From contig NZ_AQWP01000001.1 in assembly GCF_000375585.1 (NCBI RefSeq), positions 820,735 to 884,734 of the forward strand: 64,000 nucleotides of DNA, in the 5' to 3' direction. The DNA is from Sinorhizobium meliloti 4H41. Lineage in GTDB: Bacteria > Pseudomonadota > Alphaproteobacteria > Rhizobiales > Rhizobiaceae. Numbering within the stretch: the first letter of the stretch is position 1; each line of letters opens with the position of its first letter. Of the stretch, positions 21,240-30,523 are shown piece after piece. Under the pieces are notes generated by a model. The model was not told the DNA's origin. It made no database searches and saw only the letters and a program-made list of their open reading frames with translations. The position numbers and the translations under genes were made by a program.

Positions 21240-23885
21240 ATGCAGAACACCGGAATAGGACTGATAATGACGAGCACGCGGTTCCTTCTTCGTCGCACAT
21301 CCGCGACGGGCCCAACCTTCGAAAGAGCTTTGGATCAGGGCCGTTCGGTCAGCACATTGCTTCGATTGCTTCTCGTCGCTTTCCTGCTGACATTTGCACC
21401 GCCGGCCCCTGCCCAGGACAGCGGCGGACAGCCGGAAGCCGGCGCAGCAGCCGATGTGCAGGGCCAGAGTAGTGCCTTACCGGAGGTGCCGCCAAAGGCC
21501 TTTCCGGAGGAGCAGGCACGCATCGATGCCTGGCAAGCGACGCTGGAGCGTGTGGAGGCCGCGCTCCAGGCCGAACGCATAGACGACGTCACTCTTTCAC
21601 AGCTGCGCAGCCAGATCGCCAAGATTCCCATGCAGGCCGCCGGGCTCAAGGCAGCACTGCAGCCGCGATTGCAGCTCGTCAATCAGCGCATCGAGCAGTT
21701 GAAGCCGGCCGACGAGCAGGCCGCCCGCAATCAGACCGAAGCGATCAAATCCGAACAGGCGCAACTACAGTCGGAGGCGGCCGGCCTGCAGGGCGTCGTC
21801 CAGCAGGCCGATCTCATCGCGCTTCGCGCCCAGCAGGATATAGACACGATCGGAGAGCGGCGGCGCGCCCTCTTTACGAGCTCCATTCTGCAGCGCTCGC
21901 AGAGCCTTGCCGATCCTTCCTTCTGGTTCGATCTGGCCGCCGCGACACCGGAGACGCTGGCGGACCAGTCCCGCGTCGTCGGGCACTGGTTCGGCGCCCT
22001 GGTCGAACGCACCGGCCGTTCGGCCGCGGGCATTCTCGTGGTCGTGATCGGCTTCGCCGCCTTTCTCCTGTCGCCGGGCCGGCGCTGGCTTACTCGGCGC
22101 ACGAGCCGCGACCCTTCGGTTCTCCACCCGTCGGGGCTCGCCAAGGCGACCGCAGCGGCGGCCATCACCCTTGCCAACTTGCTGATCCCGGCTGTCGCCT
22201 TTTTCGTGCTCTACCAAGCCATGTCCATTCTGAAGGTTCTTCCGGCGGATCTGGCGACGGTCCTGCGGCCGGTCCTTTTCGGGCTGACCTTCGCATCCTT
22301 CTTTTACGGACTCTCGATCGCCGTTCTCGCACCGGAACGGCCCAGCTGGCGGCTCGTCCACGTTACGGACACGGCGGCCGAGCGGCTGATTCCGATAATA
22401 GTGGCCATGGCTGTGGTGAATGTCGGGGGCCTTGCCCTCGACGCGTTCCTGAAGGCGACCCATGCGCCCCTCTCCTTTGCCGTCGCGGCCCAAGGCCTCG
22501 GTGCCATCGCGCTCGGCATTCTCGCCATGTTCGCGCTCAGATTTGTGGCGCGCGAAGACGATGACGAGAACCCGCAGGGAACGAGCTCGGCCTGGCGCCT
22601 GCTCATTCCGGTTACCTGGGCGGTCGCCGCGCTCACCGTTATTGCGCCGCTCGCCGGCTTCGTGGCCTTCGGACGCTTCGCCGCGCTGCAGATCGTCTTC
22701 ACGACGGCGGTGCTGATGAGCCTCGTGCTGTTGCTGCGCCTTGCGGACGAGGCGATTTCCTACGGCTTTTCGGTGCAGACGCGGATCGGCGGCTTCATGC
22801 GGCAGGCGATCGGCCTGAAGCCCAACACGATCAGCCAGATCGGTGTGATCCTTGCCGGGTTCGCGCGCCTGATCGTGATCATGGTAGCCGTGATGGCCCT
22901 TCTCGCGCCCTGGGGCATCCAGTCGGAGGATGTGGTCGGCACCTTCACCTCCGCCTTCTTCGGATTCGAGATCGCCGGATTTTCGTTCTCGCCTTCTGCG
23001 ATTCTCGGCGCGATCGTCGTTTTCGTCGTCGTGATCGTCGCAACGCGCGGTTTCCAGAGGTGGCTCGACGGTCGCCTTTTGCCGCAAACCAGCCTCGACA
23101 CCGGCCTCAGGACGTCGATCCATACGGGGGTGGGCTATGTCGGCGCTGCGATCGCGGGTCTCGTGGCCTTTTCCTATGCGGGTCTCAACCTCCAGAACGT
23201 CGCAATCGTCGCCAGCGCCCTGTCCGTCGGCATCGGTTTCGGCCTGCAGTCCATCGTCAACAACTTCGTCAGCGGGATCATCCTGCTTGCCGAACGGCCC
23301 TTCAAGGTCGGGGACCGCATCGAGGTCGGCCCGAATACGGGGATCGTCCAGCGCGTCAGCGTCAGGGCTACCCAGATCCAGACCTTCGACAATGTGACCG
23401 TGATCGTACCCAATGCCGACCTGATCAGCGGCCAGGTGGTCAACTGGATGCATGGCGACTTCTCGGCGCGCCTGAAGATTCCCGTGGGTGTCTCCTATGA
23501 ATCGGACCCGGAGCAGGTGCGGCGGGTTCTGCTGGAAATCGCCATGGACAATCCGCGCGTCTTGAAAATTCCGGAGCCTTTCGTTTCCTTCACCGATTTC
23601 GGAGCCGATGCCCTGCAGTTCACCTTGTTCTGCCACGTCGGCAACATCAACGCCGATGCGGGCGCGGCGAGCGATATGCGTTTCGAAATCGCCAAACGCT
23701 TCCGCGAGGAAAAGATCGAAATGCCCTTCGGCCAGCGCGACATCCATCTTCGCGATCTCGCCAGCATCGAGGGGCTGGTCCGCGAGCTGTTCGATGGCCG
23801 CACAGCCGCGCCGGCCGCAGCGTCTCGGCCGGGGCAAACGCGCGCGAAACGTCGGAAGAGTGCGGCCGAGGCCGCCAGCGAATGA
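21240..23885 (+). CDS. large MscS-family mechanosensitive channel (DUF3772 type)
   Basis: 881 residues in the inner membrane. A signal peptide (about 40-60, ending APAQ) precedes a periplasmic DUF3772 coiled-coil-like region (about 80-240, Gln/Ala rich, with EQARIDAWQATLERVEAAL). About ten hydrophobic helices follow (about 265-650). The MscS core is clear: pore helix VGIGFGLQSIVNNFVSGIILL, then the beta domain ERPFKVGDRIEVG and VIVPNADLISGQVVNW. It should release solutes on hypo-osmotic shock. ATG 21240 (AGAGG) and ATG 21267 (AGGA) are both possible. The Lys/Arg-rich C-terminus is unstructured. Confidence 0.92.
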   Translation: MQNTGIGLIMTSTRFLLRRTSATGPTFERALDQGRSVSTLLRLLLVAFLLTFAPPAPAQDSGGQPEAGAAADVQGQSSALPEVPPKAFPEEQARIDAWQATLERVEAALQAERIDDVTLSQLRSQIAKIPMQAAGLKAALQPRLQLVNQRIEQLKPADEQAARNQTEAIKSEQAQLQSEAAGLQGVVQQADLIALRAQQDIDTIGERRRALFTSSILQRSQSLADPSFWFDLAAATPETLADQSRVVGHWFGALVERTGRSAAGILVVVIGFAAFLLSPGRRWLTRRTSRDPSVLHPSGLAKATAAAAITLANLLIPAVAFFVLYQAMSILKVLPADLATVLRPVLFGLTFASFFYGLSIAVLAPERPSWRLVHVTDTAAERLIPIIVAMAVVNVGGLALDAFLKATHAPLSFAVAAQGLGAIALGILAMFALRFVAREDDDENPQGTSSAWRLLIPVTWAVAALTVIAPLAGFVAFGRFAALQIVFTTAVLMSLVLLLRLADEAISYGFSVQTRIGGFMRQAIGLKPNTISQIGVILAGFARLIVIMVAVMALLAPWGIQSEDVVGTFTSAFFGFEIAGFSFSPSAILGAIVVFVVVIVATRGFQRWLDGRLLPQTSLDTGLRTSIHTGVGYVGAAIAGLVAFSYAGLNLQNVAIVASALSVGIGFGLQSIVNNFVSGIILLAERPFKVGDRIEVGPNTGIVQRVSVRATQIQTFDNVTVIVPNADLISGQVVNWMHGDFSARLKIPVGVSYESDPEQVRRVLLEIAMDNPRVLKIPEPFVSFTDFGADALQFTLFCHVGNINADAGAASDMRFEIAKRFREEKIEMPFGQRDIHLRDLASIEGLVRELFDGRTAAPAAASRPGQTRAKRRKSAAEAASE

Positions 23886-23970
23886 GTATGAAAGGCAGTC
23901 CCGGATGACGAAGCAGGCCCGCTGGCTTTCGGCAGCGGGCCCGGGGGGTAGCCGAGACCGTTCGAGCTGA

Positions 23971-24384
23971 CTACTCCGCCTTTGCGCCGCCCAAAAACTC
24001 CTCGCACCAGCTCGGCCCGTTCGGACGCTTGCGGTCGCCGGCGATCCGGATCGCGCGGATGACGTAGTCGGAGGAGACGGTCAGCTGAACGGAGCAGCTC
24101 AGATATTCCGTGCGCGCGGCAGAGATGCGCTTGCCGCGTTTACCATCGGCGGTCTTTTCGTATTCCGCCGGGATCCTGCGCGTCTTGTAACCGCCCTTCC
24201 AGCTGTAAACGGTATCGCCGCCCGCTTCGACGTCGGAAATGGGTGGGCCGAACTGAGCGAAGAAGGGCCCCGCCGGCTGGCCGAGCCAGCGTGCCTCGAC
24301 CGCATTTCTCGTGATCCCGGTCGTCGTCGTGCAGCCGGCAAGAAGCAGCCCGAGGGCGCCCGCCGTCATCATGCGGAAATTCAT
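23971..24384 (-). CDS. small lipoprotein, unknown
   Basis: 137 residues. The signal ends in LLAGC (lipobox, Cys18) followed by TTTTG. The mature part has WLGQPAGPFFAQFGPPISD and VYSWKGGYKTRRIP, a short beta-rich module with two late Cys (LSCSVQL, SWCEEFLGG). This pattern is common in small rhizobial lipoproteins with no assigned function. It is convergent with the MscS gene. Confidence 0.75.
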   Translation of the reverse strand: MNFRMMTAGALGLLLAGCTTTTGITRNAVEARWLGQPAGPFFAQFGPPISDVEAGGDTVYSWKGGYKTRRIPAEYEKTADGKRGKRISAARTEYLSCSVQLTVSSDYVIRAIRIAGDRKRPNGPSWCEEFLGGAKAE

Positions 24385-24619
24385 GTGTCTGTCCCTTAGA
24401 TATGTCCTGAAACCTGCGGCGCGGAAGGGCCGGAATCCCCGGTTTTCCTTGCAGTCCGCCGAGGCTCTAGCGCTAAAAGCCGTGAAAGAAAATCGGCTCG
24501 GAGCATTGCCGCAGAGTAAATTGGAGAGCGTTGCAGAAACGCCCTATCGCGTATGAGACGGGGCGTGCGCGCGGCCGGAACATTTTCACCTTCAGCGCGG
24601 TCTTTTTTGCGATAGGCGC

Positions 24620-24647
24620 TTGTGAAATCAAAAATGCTGTTCTATAG
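24620..24647 (+). promoter_or_regulatory. putative tRNA-Pro promoter
   Basis: TTGTGA (24620-24625), 16 bases, CTATAG (24642-24647), ending 15 bases before the tRNA. The arrangement fits an alphaproteobacterial housekeeping promoter. Confidence 0.5.
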
Positions 24648-24662
24648 AGGCGCCGCTGGTCA

Positions 24663-24739
24663 CGGAGTGTAGCGCAGTCTGGTAGCGCACCACGTTCGGG
24701 ACGTGGGGGTCGAGTGTTCGAATCACTCCACTCCGACCA
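24663..24739 (+). tRNA. tRNA-Pro (anticodon CGG)
   Basis: Acceptor CGGAGTG pairs with CACTCCG, discriminator A, CCA encoded. The anticodon loop TTCGGGA within CACG/CGTG gives anticodon CGG, and the T loop is TTCGAAT. 77 bases, complete cloverleaf. Confidence 0.95.
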
Positions 24740-24933
24740 GCTGTAAATCTCCCCCAACCGTATCGTTTGTCCGGCTTTCTGCCGGTTTGCCGGGTCGCCC
24801 TCACACATTCCGGCACGGATGCCTTTGCCGCACCTTTATTGTTCATAGAGAAACGGGTTGTTCCTGAAAATCCGTCTTATCGGAGTGAACAATCGGAGCG
24901 AATATCCTTCAAACGCAAACCCGTGAGGCAGCG

Positions 24934-25077
24934 ATGTCGAAGGAACCTATCTTCACTCTGCGCGAAATTCTCGTCTGGGCCGCCATTCTGGGCAGTGTAG
25001 TCGGCTATCAGCTTTGGAATCATGCCGATCCACAGCCGCTGACGATCGACTTCGCAACGGTCGAGCGGCGGGCCTGA
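24934..25077 (+). CDS. small single-span membrane protein
   Basis: 47 residues, too short for most gene callers. GAGG lies 6 bases before ATG 24934. Residues 8-25 (TLREILVWAAILGSVVGYQ) include one hydrophobic helix, followed by a polar tail rich in acidic and aromatic residues ending ATVERRA. Good ribosome site plus a clean membrane segment argue for a real gene; function is unknown. It is convergent with cysN. Confidence 0.6.
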   Translation: MSKEPIFTLREILVWAAILGSVVGYQLWNHADPQPLTIDFATVERRA

Positions 25078-25143
25078 CCGTATTAAGCGGCCTCCACCTT
25101 AGAAGCGCGTGCCTGCACTCAGACCGTCTCCCGATCAGAGCAG

Positions 25144-25168
25144 CAAAAAGGGGCCATGCGGCCCCTTT
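25144..25168 (-). terminator. terminator of the cysHDN operon
   Basis: AAAGGGGCC, loop ATGC, GGCCCCTTT: a perfect 9-bp stem, followed on the minus strand by a T tract. It is about 25 bases past the cysN stop. Confidence 0.9.
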
Positions 25169-25192
25169 ACTGACAGGCAAACGGTGAGAGCG

Positions 25193-26689
25193 TCAACCGT
25201 CGATCGAGTCGATGATACCCACCGCCTTCGCGGCGGTTATCCGACGCACCTCAACGTCTTCGCGGCGGGCGGCGAAGAGCTCCGTTGCCATGAGCTGATC
25301 GGCAAGATCTGCCGGCAGCGACAGGATCACCCGGCTTTCCTCGGCATGGATGCCCCCGAGCGCGGCGCGCTTGGCAGTGATCATGCCGCCCGCCACCGTG
25401 TTGTTGGTGTCGGGATCGATCAGGATGAAGGCGCCGGTCGTGCGGTTCTGCTCATAGGTGTCGAAGATCGCCTGTTCGTCGAAGGCGAGGTGCACTTTGC
25501 CGATCGCGTTCATCGGCAGTTCGTCTGCGTGGTTCCACTTGCCGCTCTTGAGTTCGAGCTGGCTGACCGGCTGCACCTGCACGCGCTGGCGGCGGCTGCC
25601 GGACTTCAGCCAGTAGCGCTTGCCCGGCTGGATGCCTTCCGGCTGCAGCGCCACGAGTTGCGCATCGAAGGCGAGCCCGGTCATCGGCTGGCTGTCGATC
25701 GAGGCGATGACGTCGCCGCGGGAAACGTCCACCTGGCGGTCGAGCACCAGCGTGATCGCGTCTCCCGCTACCGCCGCATTGCGCACGAGATCGAAGGTGA
25801 CGATCTTGCTCACATTGGCGACCATGCCCGACGGCAGGATGACGACCGAGTCACCCGGCTTCACCGAGCCGCCGGCAACCGTTCCCTGATAGCCGCGGAA
25901 GCTCTCTCCCGGGCGCGATACGCGCTGCACCGGCAGGCGGAAGCCGACGGTCTGGGCGGAGCGGGTCGTGGCAAGCTCCAGAATTTCGATGAGCGTCGGG
26001 CCGTCATACCAGGGCATGGAAGCGCGGCCGTCATAGACGACGTTCTCGCCCTTGAGCGCCGAGACCGGGATTGCGGTGACCTGGCGCACCCCGAGCGAAA
26101 GGGCCAGCTCCCGGAACTCGTGCGAGATCTGGTCGAAGCGGGCGCGATCGTAATTCGTCAGGTCGATCTTGTTGACGGCGAGCACGAACTGGCGGATGCC
26201 CATCAGCGTCGCGATCGTCGCGTGGCGGCGGGTCTGCTCCAAAAGGCCGACGCGCGCGTCCACGAGCAGCACGGCGAGGTCGGCGGTCGAAGCGCCGGTC
26301 GCCATATTGCGGGTATATTGCTCATGGCCGGGCGTGTCGGCGACGATGAAGGAGCGCTTGTCGGTCGCGAAATAGCGATAGGCCACGTCGATGGTGATGC
26401 CCTGTTCACGCTCGGCCTGAAGGCCGTCGAGCAGGAGAGCGAAATCCGGAAGGCCGAGATCGTTCTGCTTGCCGCCGGAATCGCGCTGAAGGCTTGCCGC
26501 CTGGTCTTCCTTGACCGCCTTGGTGTCCCAAAGCAGCCGGCCGATCAGCGTCGATTTGCCGTCGTCGACGCTGCCGCAGGTGATGAGGCGAAGGGGGCGC
26601 GTGTCGCGCACGACCCGCGCAGTCTCCTGCATCGGAAGGGATACGACGGTTTGATCCAGGACTGCGTTCGCTGCTGCCGGTGCGGTCAT
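25193..26689 (-). CDS. cysN: sulfate adenylyltransferase GTPase subunit
   Basis: 498 residues. With CysD it makes adenosine 5'-phosphosulfate from sulfate and ATP, with GTP hydrolysis driving the reaction. The GTPase motifs are G1 GSVDDGKS (39-46), G3 DTPGHEQY and G4 NKIDL. EF-Tu-like domains 2 and 3 follow. There is no APS-kinase extension, unlike nodulation NodQ/CysNC proteins, which fits the APS-reductase route. Its ATG overlaps the cysD stop by one base, so the two are translationally coupled. Confidence 0.95.
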   Translation of the reverse strand: MTAPAAANAVLDQTVVSLPMQETARVVRDTRPLRLITCGSVDDGKSTLIGRLLWDTKAVKEDQAASLQRDSGGKQNDLGLPDFALLLDGLQAEREQGITIDVAYRYFATDKRSFIVADTPGHEQYTRNMATGASTADLAVLLVDARVGLLEQTRRHATIATLMGIRQFVLAVNKIDLTNYDRARFDQISHEFRELALSLGVRQVTAIPVSALKGENVVYDGRASMPWYDGPTLIEILELATTRSAQTVGFRLPVQRVSRPGESFRGYQGTVAGGSVKPGDSVVILPSGMVANVSKIVTFDLVRNAAVAGDAITLVLDRQVDVSRGDVIASIDSQPMTGLAFDAQLVALQPEGIQPGKRYWLKSGSRRQRVQVQPVSQLELKSGKWNHADELPMNAIGKVHLAFDEQAIFDTYEQNRTTGAFILIDPDTNNTVAGGMITAKRAALGGIHAEESRVILSLPADLADQLMATELFAARREDVEVRRITAAKAVGIIDSIDG

Positions 26690-27642
26690 CAGAAATATCC
26701 TTCGCGTTTCTTCTTTTCCATCGAACCGGCCTGATCGCGATCGATCGCGCGGCCCTGACGTTCGGAGACGGTCGCGGTTTCAAGTTCGGCAATGATGTCG
26801 TCGAGCGTGTCGGCTTCGGAGCGGATCGCGCCCGTGAGCGGGAAGCAGCCGAGCGTGCGGAAGCGGATGACTTCCTCGCGCTTGACCTCGCCGGGAAGCA
26901 GCTCGAGGCGAGGATCCTCGGCGAGGATCAGCATGCCGTCGCGCTCTACGACGGGGCGCTTCTTGGCAAAATAGAGCGGAACGATCGGGATCTCTTCCGC
27001 CTGGATGTAGCGCCAGATGTCGACCTCGGTCCAGTTGGACAGAGGGAAGGCACGGACGCTCTCGCCCTTGCGGATCATGCCGTTATAGACGTTCCAGAGT
27101 TCCGGGCGCTGATTGCGCGGATCCCAGCGATGATCGGGCGTGCGGAAGGAGTAGATGCGCTCCTTGGCACGGCTTGCCTCCTCGTCGCGGCGCGCGCCGC
27201 CGAATGCGGCGTCGTACTGACCCGCGTCGAGCGCCTGGCGCAGCGCTTCGGTCTTCATGATGTCGGTATAGAGCGCCGATCCGTGCGTGAACGGCGTGAC
27301 GTTCTCGGCTGAGCCGCGCGGATTGGTGTGGGCGACGAGGTCGAGATCGTATCTCGCGGCCATCTCGTCGCGGAATGCGATCATCTCGCGGAACTTCCAG
27401 CCCGTATCGATGTGCAGGAGCGGGAAGGGGATGCGGCCGGGATAGAAGGCCTTGCGCGCAAGATGCAGCAGGACCGACGAATCCTTGCCGATCGAGTAAA
27501 GCATTACGGGGCGCTCGAATTCGGCCGCGACCTCGCGGAAGATATGTATCGCTTCGTTCTCCAGCGCCTTCAGATGCGGATCGAGCGGCGGTTTCGTGCT
27601 CTGCGGATTATGCAGTTCCGTTTCCGGAAGAGTGTGGGGCAT
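26689..27642 (-). CDS. cysD: sulfate adenylyltransferase subunit 2
   Basis: 317 residues of the PAPS-reductase/N-type ATP-pyrophosphatase fold. The P-loop is [16 protein letters not shown] (about 46-61), and [16 protein letters not shown] and the C-terminal [13 protein letters not shown] are family signatures. It binds ATP and sulfate and transfers the adenylyl group. ATG 27642 is chosen because GGAG precedes it by 7 bases. It sits second in cysH-cysD-cysN with a gap of about 47 bases from cysH. Confidence 0.95.
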   Translation of the reverse strand: MPHTLPETELHNPQSTKPPLDPHLKALENEAIHIFREVAAEFERPVMLYSIGKDSSVLLHLARKAFYPGRIPFPLLHIDTGWKFREMIAFRDEMAARYDLDLVAHTNPRGSAENVTPFTHGSALYTDIMKTEALRQALDAGQYDAAFGGARRDEEASRAKERIYSFRTPDHRWDPRNQRPELWNVYNGMIRKGESVRAFPLSNWTEVDIWRYIQAEEIPIVPLYFAKKRPVVERDGMLILAEDPRLELLPGEVKREEVIRFRTLGCFPLTGAIRSEADTLDDIIAELETATVSERQGRAIDRDQAGSMEKKKREGYF

Positions 27643-27689
27643 TGCTAACTCCGGGGGAAGATCGTGGTCTTCGGGTGCGCGCGTGGCGC

Positions 27690-28484
27690 TCAGGCCGCGT
27701 TGCTGGCGTTGGGGATGATCGAGGAAGCCGCTTCCGGCACATGCAGGCCGCATTCGCGCTTCTCATCGTTCTCCCACCACCAGCGCCCGGCGCGCTCCGG
27801 CTCACCGGGCTTGATGGCCCGGGTGCAGGGCTCGCAACCGATCGACGGATAGCCGCGGCTGTGCAGCGGGTTGACGGGGATGGCCTCTGCCGCGACGTGG
27901 GCCTGGATCGTCTCGATGTCCCAGTCGGCGAGCGGATTGATCTTGATGAGCCCGCGATCTACGTCGGCTTCAGCGAAAGGAGTCGTGGCACGGTTGCCCG
28001 ACTGCCCGCGCCGCAGGCCGGTAATCCAGTAGCTTGCCCCGTCGAGTGCGCGCGCAAGCGGCTTCAGCTTGCGCACGCCACAACAGGCATGCCGGGCTTC
28101 GACGCTTTCGTAGAACCCGTTCATGCCGTATTGCGCCACATAGGCTTCGATATCGGCTTTCTCGGGACAATAGCGCTTGATGAGGATGCCATAGGTCTCC
28201 TCGGTCTTGTCGATCAGGGCCACGGTCTCGTCGAAAAGACGGCCGGTCTTCAGCGTCGCGACTTCGATGTCGAGATGGTTGCTGCCGATCGCGGCGGTAA
28301 TGACCTGGTCCTCGATGCCGAGCGAAGTGGTAAAGACCGCGCGGCCTTCCAGCCCGGCGATGAATGCCAGACGGCCGGAAAGATCCAGCCCTTCGAGCTC
28401 GTCGTTGATGGCCTTGGCCTCTGCCTCGAGGGCAAACTCTTCCGCGTCGACCGCCACTTCTGCTTTGCGGGATTGCGTCGTCAT
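27690..28484 (-). CDS. cysH: phosphoadenylyl/adenylyl-sulfate reductase
   Basis: 264 residues. Reduces APS to sulfite. The paired cysteines CC (134-135) and CxxC (217-220, GCEPC) bind a 4Fe-4S cluster and mark the APS-specific plant/bacterial type, as opposed to the PAPS-specific enteric enzyme. The catalytic Cys245 is in KRECGLH. ATG 28484 has AGGATG nearby. It heads the cys operon; an inverted repeat AGAAA-N6-TTTCT lies 56 bases upstream and may bind a regulator. Confidence 0.94.
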   Translation of the reverse strand: MTTQSRKAEVAVDAEEFALEAEAKAINDELEGLDLSGRLAFIAGLEGRAVFTTSLGIEDQVITAAIGSNHLDIEVATLKTGRLFDETVALIDKTEETYGILIKRYCPEKADIEAYVAQYGMNGFYESVEARHACCGVRKLKPLARALDGASYWITGLRRGQSGNRATTPFAEADVDRGLIKINPLADWDIETIQAHVAAEAIPVNPLHSRGYPSIGCEPCTRAIKPGEPERAGRWWWENDEKRECGLHVPEAASSIIPNASNAA

Positions 28485-28539
28485 GGCTGCATCCTGTTGC
28501 AATTTGCACGGAATATGGCAGCCGTTCATGACAATGGAC

Positions 28540-28555
28540 AGAAATAGCGGTTTCT
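28540..28555. promoter_or_regulatory. inverted repeat upstream of cysH
   Basis: AGAAA (28540-28544), TAGCGG, TTTCT (28551-28555), a perfect 5-bp dyad 56 bases before the cysH start. The operon would be expected to respond to sulfur status, so it is a candidate operator; the regulator is not identified. Confidence 0.4.
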
Positions 28556-28627
28556 AATGCCGCGCGAACGGAGCAAATATCTCTCTGATCCCCAGGGGCC
28601 TTGAAAAAGGCGCCCGTGGCCGGTGCG

Positions 28628-29983
28628 TCACTGAGGTGCGGCTTCGCTTTTCGCGCTGCTCCTGCGCAGGAGAATGCTCTGGGCGATGAATGTTCTGGAA
28701 AGACCGTGATAGAGCGGCTCGGGCGAAACGAGCCGGGCGGTGACATAGCCAAGCATCGATGCGGCCATCAGCGCGATCACGCCCTGATGGTTGCCGGTCA
28801 TCTCCATGATGATGACGAAGGCGGTCATCGGCGCCTGGACGATGCCGGCGAAGTAACCGGCCATGCCGAGCACGGCTCCCAAGGCGATGCTGGTTCCGAA
28901 AAGTGAACTCATCGTGCTGCCGAGTCCTGCGCCGATCGCAAGAGAGGGGGCGAAGATGCCGCCCGGGATACCCGAGATCATCGCCGCGAAGCTCGCGAAC
29001 AGCTTGCCCAGGAAGAAGAAATAGGGAAGCGGCTCACCTGCGACGGCCGCTTGCGCCTGTTCGTAGCCCGTTCCGAAGGTGGCACCACCCGACAGGACCC
29101 CGACGATGCCGGTGGCGACGCCGCATCCGCCAGCCAGCATGAGCATGCGCTTCACGGGGGCCGGCTGCGCCCAGCGGCGAATACGCCGCGTCAGCCGAAG
29201 GCTGGCCGCGCTAAAGGCGGCGCCAAGAAGCCCGCCGCCTATTCCGCAGGCGAGAATGAGCAGGAAATCTTTGGCGCCGCTCGCCGTCGTCGAGCTGGTG
29301 CCGAAATAGGTGTAGTTGCCGGAGAGGCTCAGGGCCGCGAGGCCAGACAATATGACTGCGGTCAGAACGAGTCCGTTTGCGCGAGACTCGTAGGTCCGGC
29401 TCATTTCCTCGATCGCGAATACGATGCCCGCCAGCGGTGTGTTGAATGCGGCCGCGATCCCCGCGGCGGAACCGGCAAGTATGAGCCCGCGCGCGTGAGC
29501 CATTCCGCCCCAGCGGGCGGCCTGCAGCATGATAGAGGCGCCGACCTGGACGGTAGGGCCTTCGCGACCGATCGATGCCCCGCCGAAGAGCCCGAGGACC
29601 GTGAGCAGGATCTTCCCGAAGGCAAGCCGCAGCGACAGCAGGCGCGAGCGCTCTTCCTCGCCATGCAGATGCCTTGCAGCGATAGCCTGCGGGATGCCGC
29701 TGCCTTGCGCATTGGGGAAGAAGCGGATGGCGAGCCAGGCAGAGAGGACGAAAACCGCAGGTGTCAGGAGCAGGGGAAGCAGAAAGCTCCACCGCCCGGA
29801 ATCCGTCAGCCGGCGGAAGGCGTGTTGCGCCCAATCGGCGGCTTCGGCGAAGGCGACGCTGATCACGCCGATCGCAATTGCGCCGACCCAGAAGACCAGT
29901 CTTGGCCGCCAGACGCCGTAGGATCCCCAAAGGACTCTGGACCGGCGGAGGAGTTTCGATTTGGTGTAGGCCGAAGGCATCAT
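28628..29983 (-). CDS. CLC-family chloride/proton antiporter
   Basis: 451 residues, about 10-12 membrane helices. The three selectivity-filter motifs are GSGIPQ (94-99), GREGP (139-143, with the gating Glu141) and GGIFAPSLAIGAG. The FNTPLAGIVFAIEEM segment keeps the acidic residue used for proton coupling in ClC exchangers, so antiport rather than a channel is expected. There are no C-terminal CBS domains. It is divergent from the DUF6152 gene. Confidence 0.93.
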   Translation of the reverse strand: MMPSAYTKSKLLRRSRVLWGSYGVWRPRLVFWVGAIAIGVISVAFAEAADWAQHAFRRLTDSGRWSFLLPLLLTPAVFVLSAWLAIRFFPNAQGSGIPQAIAARHLHGEEERSRLLSLRLAFGKILLTVLGLFGGASIGREGPTVQVGASIMLQAARWGGMAHARGLILAGSAAGIAAAFNTPLAGIVFAIEEMSRTYESRANGLVLTAVILSGLAALSLSGNYTYFGTSSTTASGAKDFLLILACGIGGGLLGAAFSAASLRLTRRIRRWAQPAPVKRMLMLAGGCGVATGIVGVLSGGATFGTGYEQAQAAVAGEPLPYFFFLGKLFASFAAMISGIPGGIFAPSLAIGAGLGSTMSSLFGTSIALGAVLGMAGYFAGIVQAPMTAFVIIMEMTGNHQGVIALMAASMLGYVTARLVSPEPLYHGLSRTFIAQSILLRRSSAKSEAAPQ

Positions 29984-30130
29984 GTTCTCTTAGCGAGTAT
30001 GCCCTTCGAACACAAATCGGGAGTCTGCCCCTGCAGGATCGCGAGACCCTGCCGTTCAACAATCGGTGAGCGCGCTGTTCTTGCCCCATGCGTGCTCCAT
30101 GTTCAGGCATCATCAACGCAGGAGAAGGAA

Positions 30131-30523
30131 ATGCCGATGGCTACGTCTTTGTCGTCACGCCTCCCCGCGGCCGGTTTGCTGAGCCTGCTTCTGGTTACGG
30201 GCGCCTACGCGCATCACGGCTGGTCCTGGGCGGAGGCCGATCAGGTCGAGCTTTCAGGGACGATCCGCGAGATCTCCATGGCGCCGCCGCATCCGACCCT
30301 TCAGGTCGAGACGACGGATGACGGCACCTGGCGGGTCGAACTCGGCAACCCGCGGCTCACCCAGCGTTCGGGCTTTGTGGAGGGGGTAGCCAAGGCCGGC
30401 GATCCGATCGTGGTGCTGGGCAACCGCTCGCTCGACCGGAACGAGAAGAGGATGAAGGCCGTGCGGATCACCGTCGCCGGCAAGGTCTACGACATCTATC
30501 CGGAGCGCATACGGACGAATTGA
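30131..30523 (+). CDS. DUF6152-type secreted protein
   Basis: 130 residues. A signal peptide (about 1-27) ends GAYA, and the mature start HHGWSWAEADQVELSGTI is the hallmark of DUF6152. The domain is a beta-barrel-like fold with HPTLQVETTDDGTWRVELG. Its role is unknown. The stop overlaps the ATG of the next gene by one base, so the two are translationally coupled. GGAGA precedes the ATG by 5 bases. Confidence 0.75.
   Translation: MPMATSLSSRLPAAGLLSLLLVTGAYAHHGWSWAEADQVELSGTIREISMAPPHPTLQVETTDDGTWRVELGNPRLTQRSGFVEGVAKAGDPIVVLGNRSLDRNEKRMKAVRITVAGKVYDIYPERIRTN

Noticed and set aside
19913-21240. Integrative element with att sites behind tRNA-Gln
   Set aside because: No integrase and no repeat of the tRNA 3' end are visible; only the AT-rich spot supports acquisition.
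21765-23837. 690-codon frame antisense to the MscS gene
   Set aside because: Charged, motif-free sequence typical of a GC-rich antisense shadow.
25193-26689. NodQ/CysNC bifunctional protein
   Set aside because: The protein ends after the EF-Tu-like domains; there is no APS-kinase domain.
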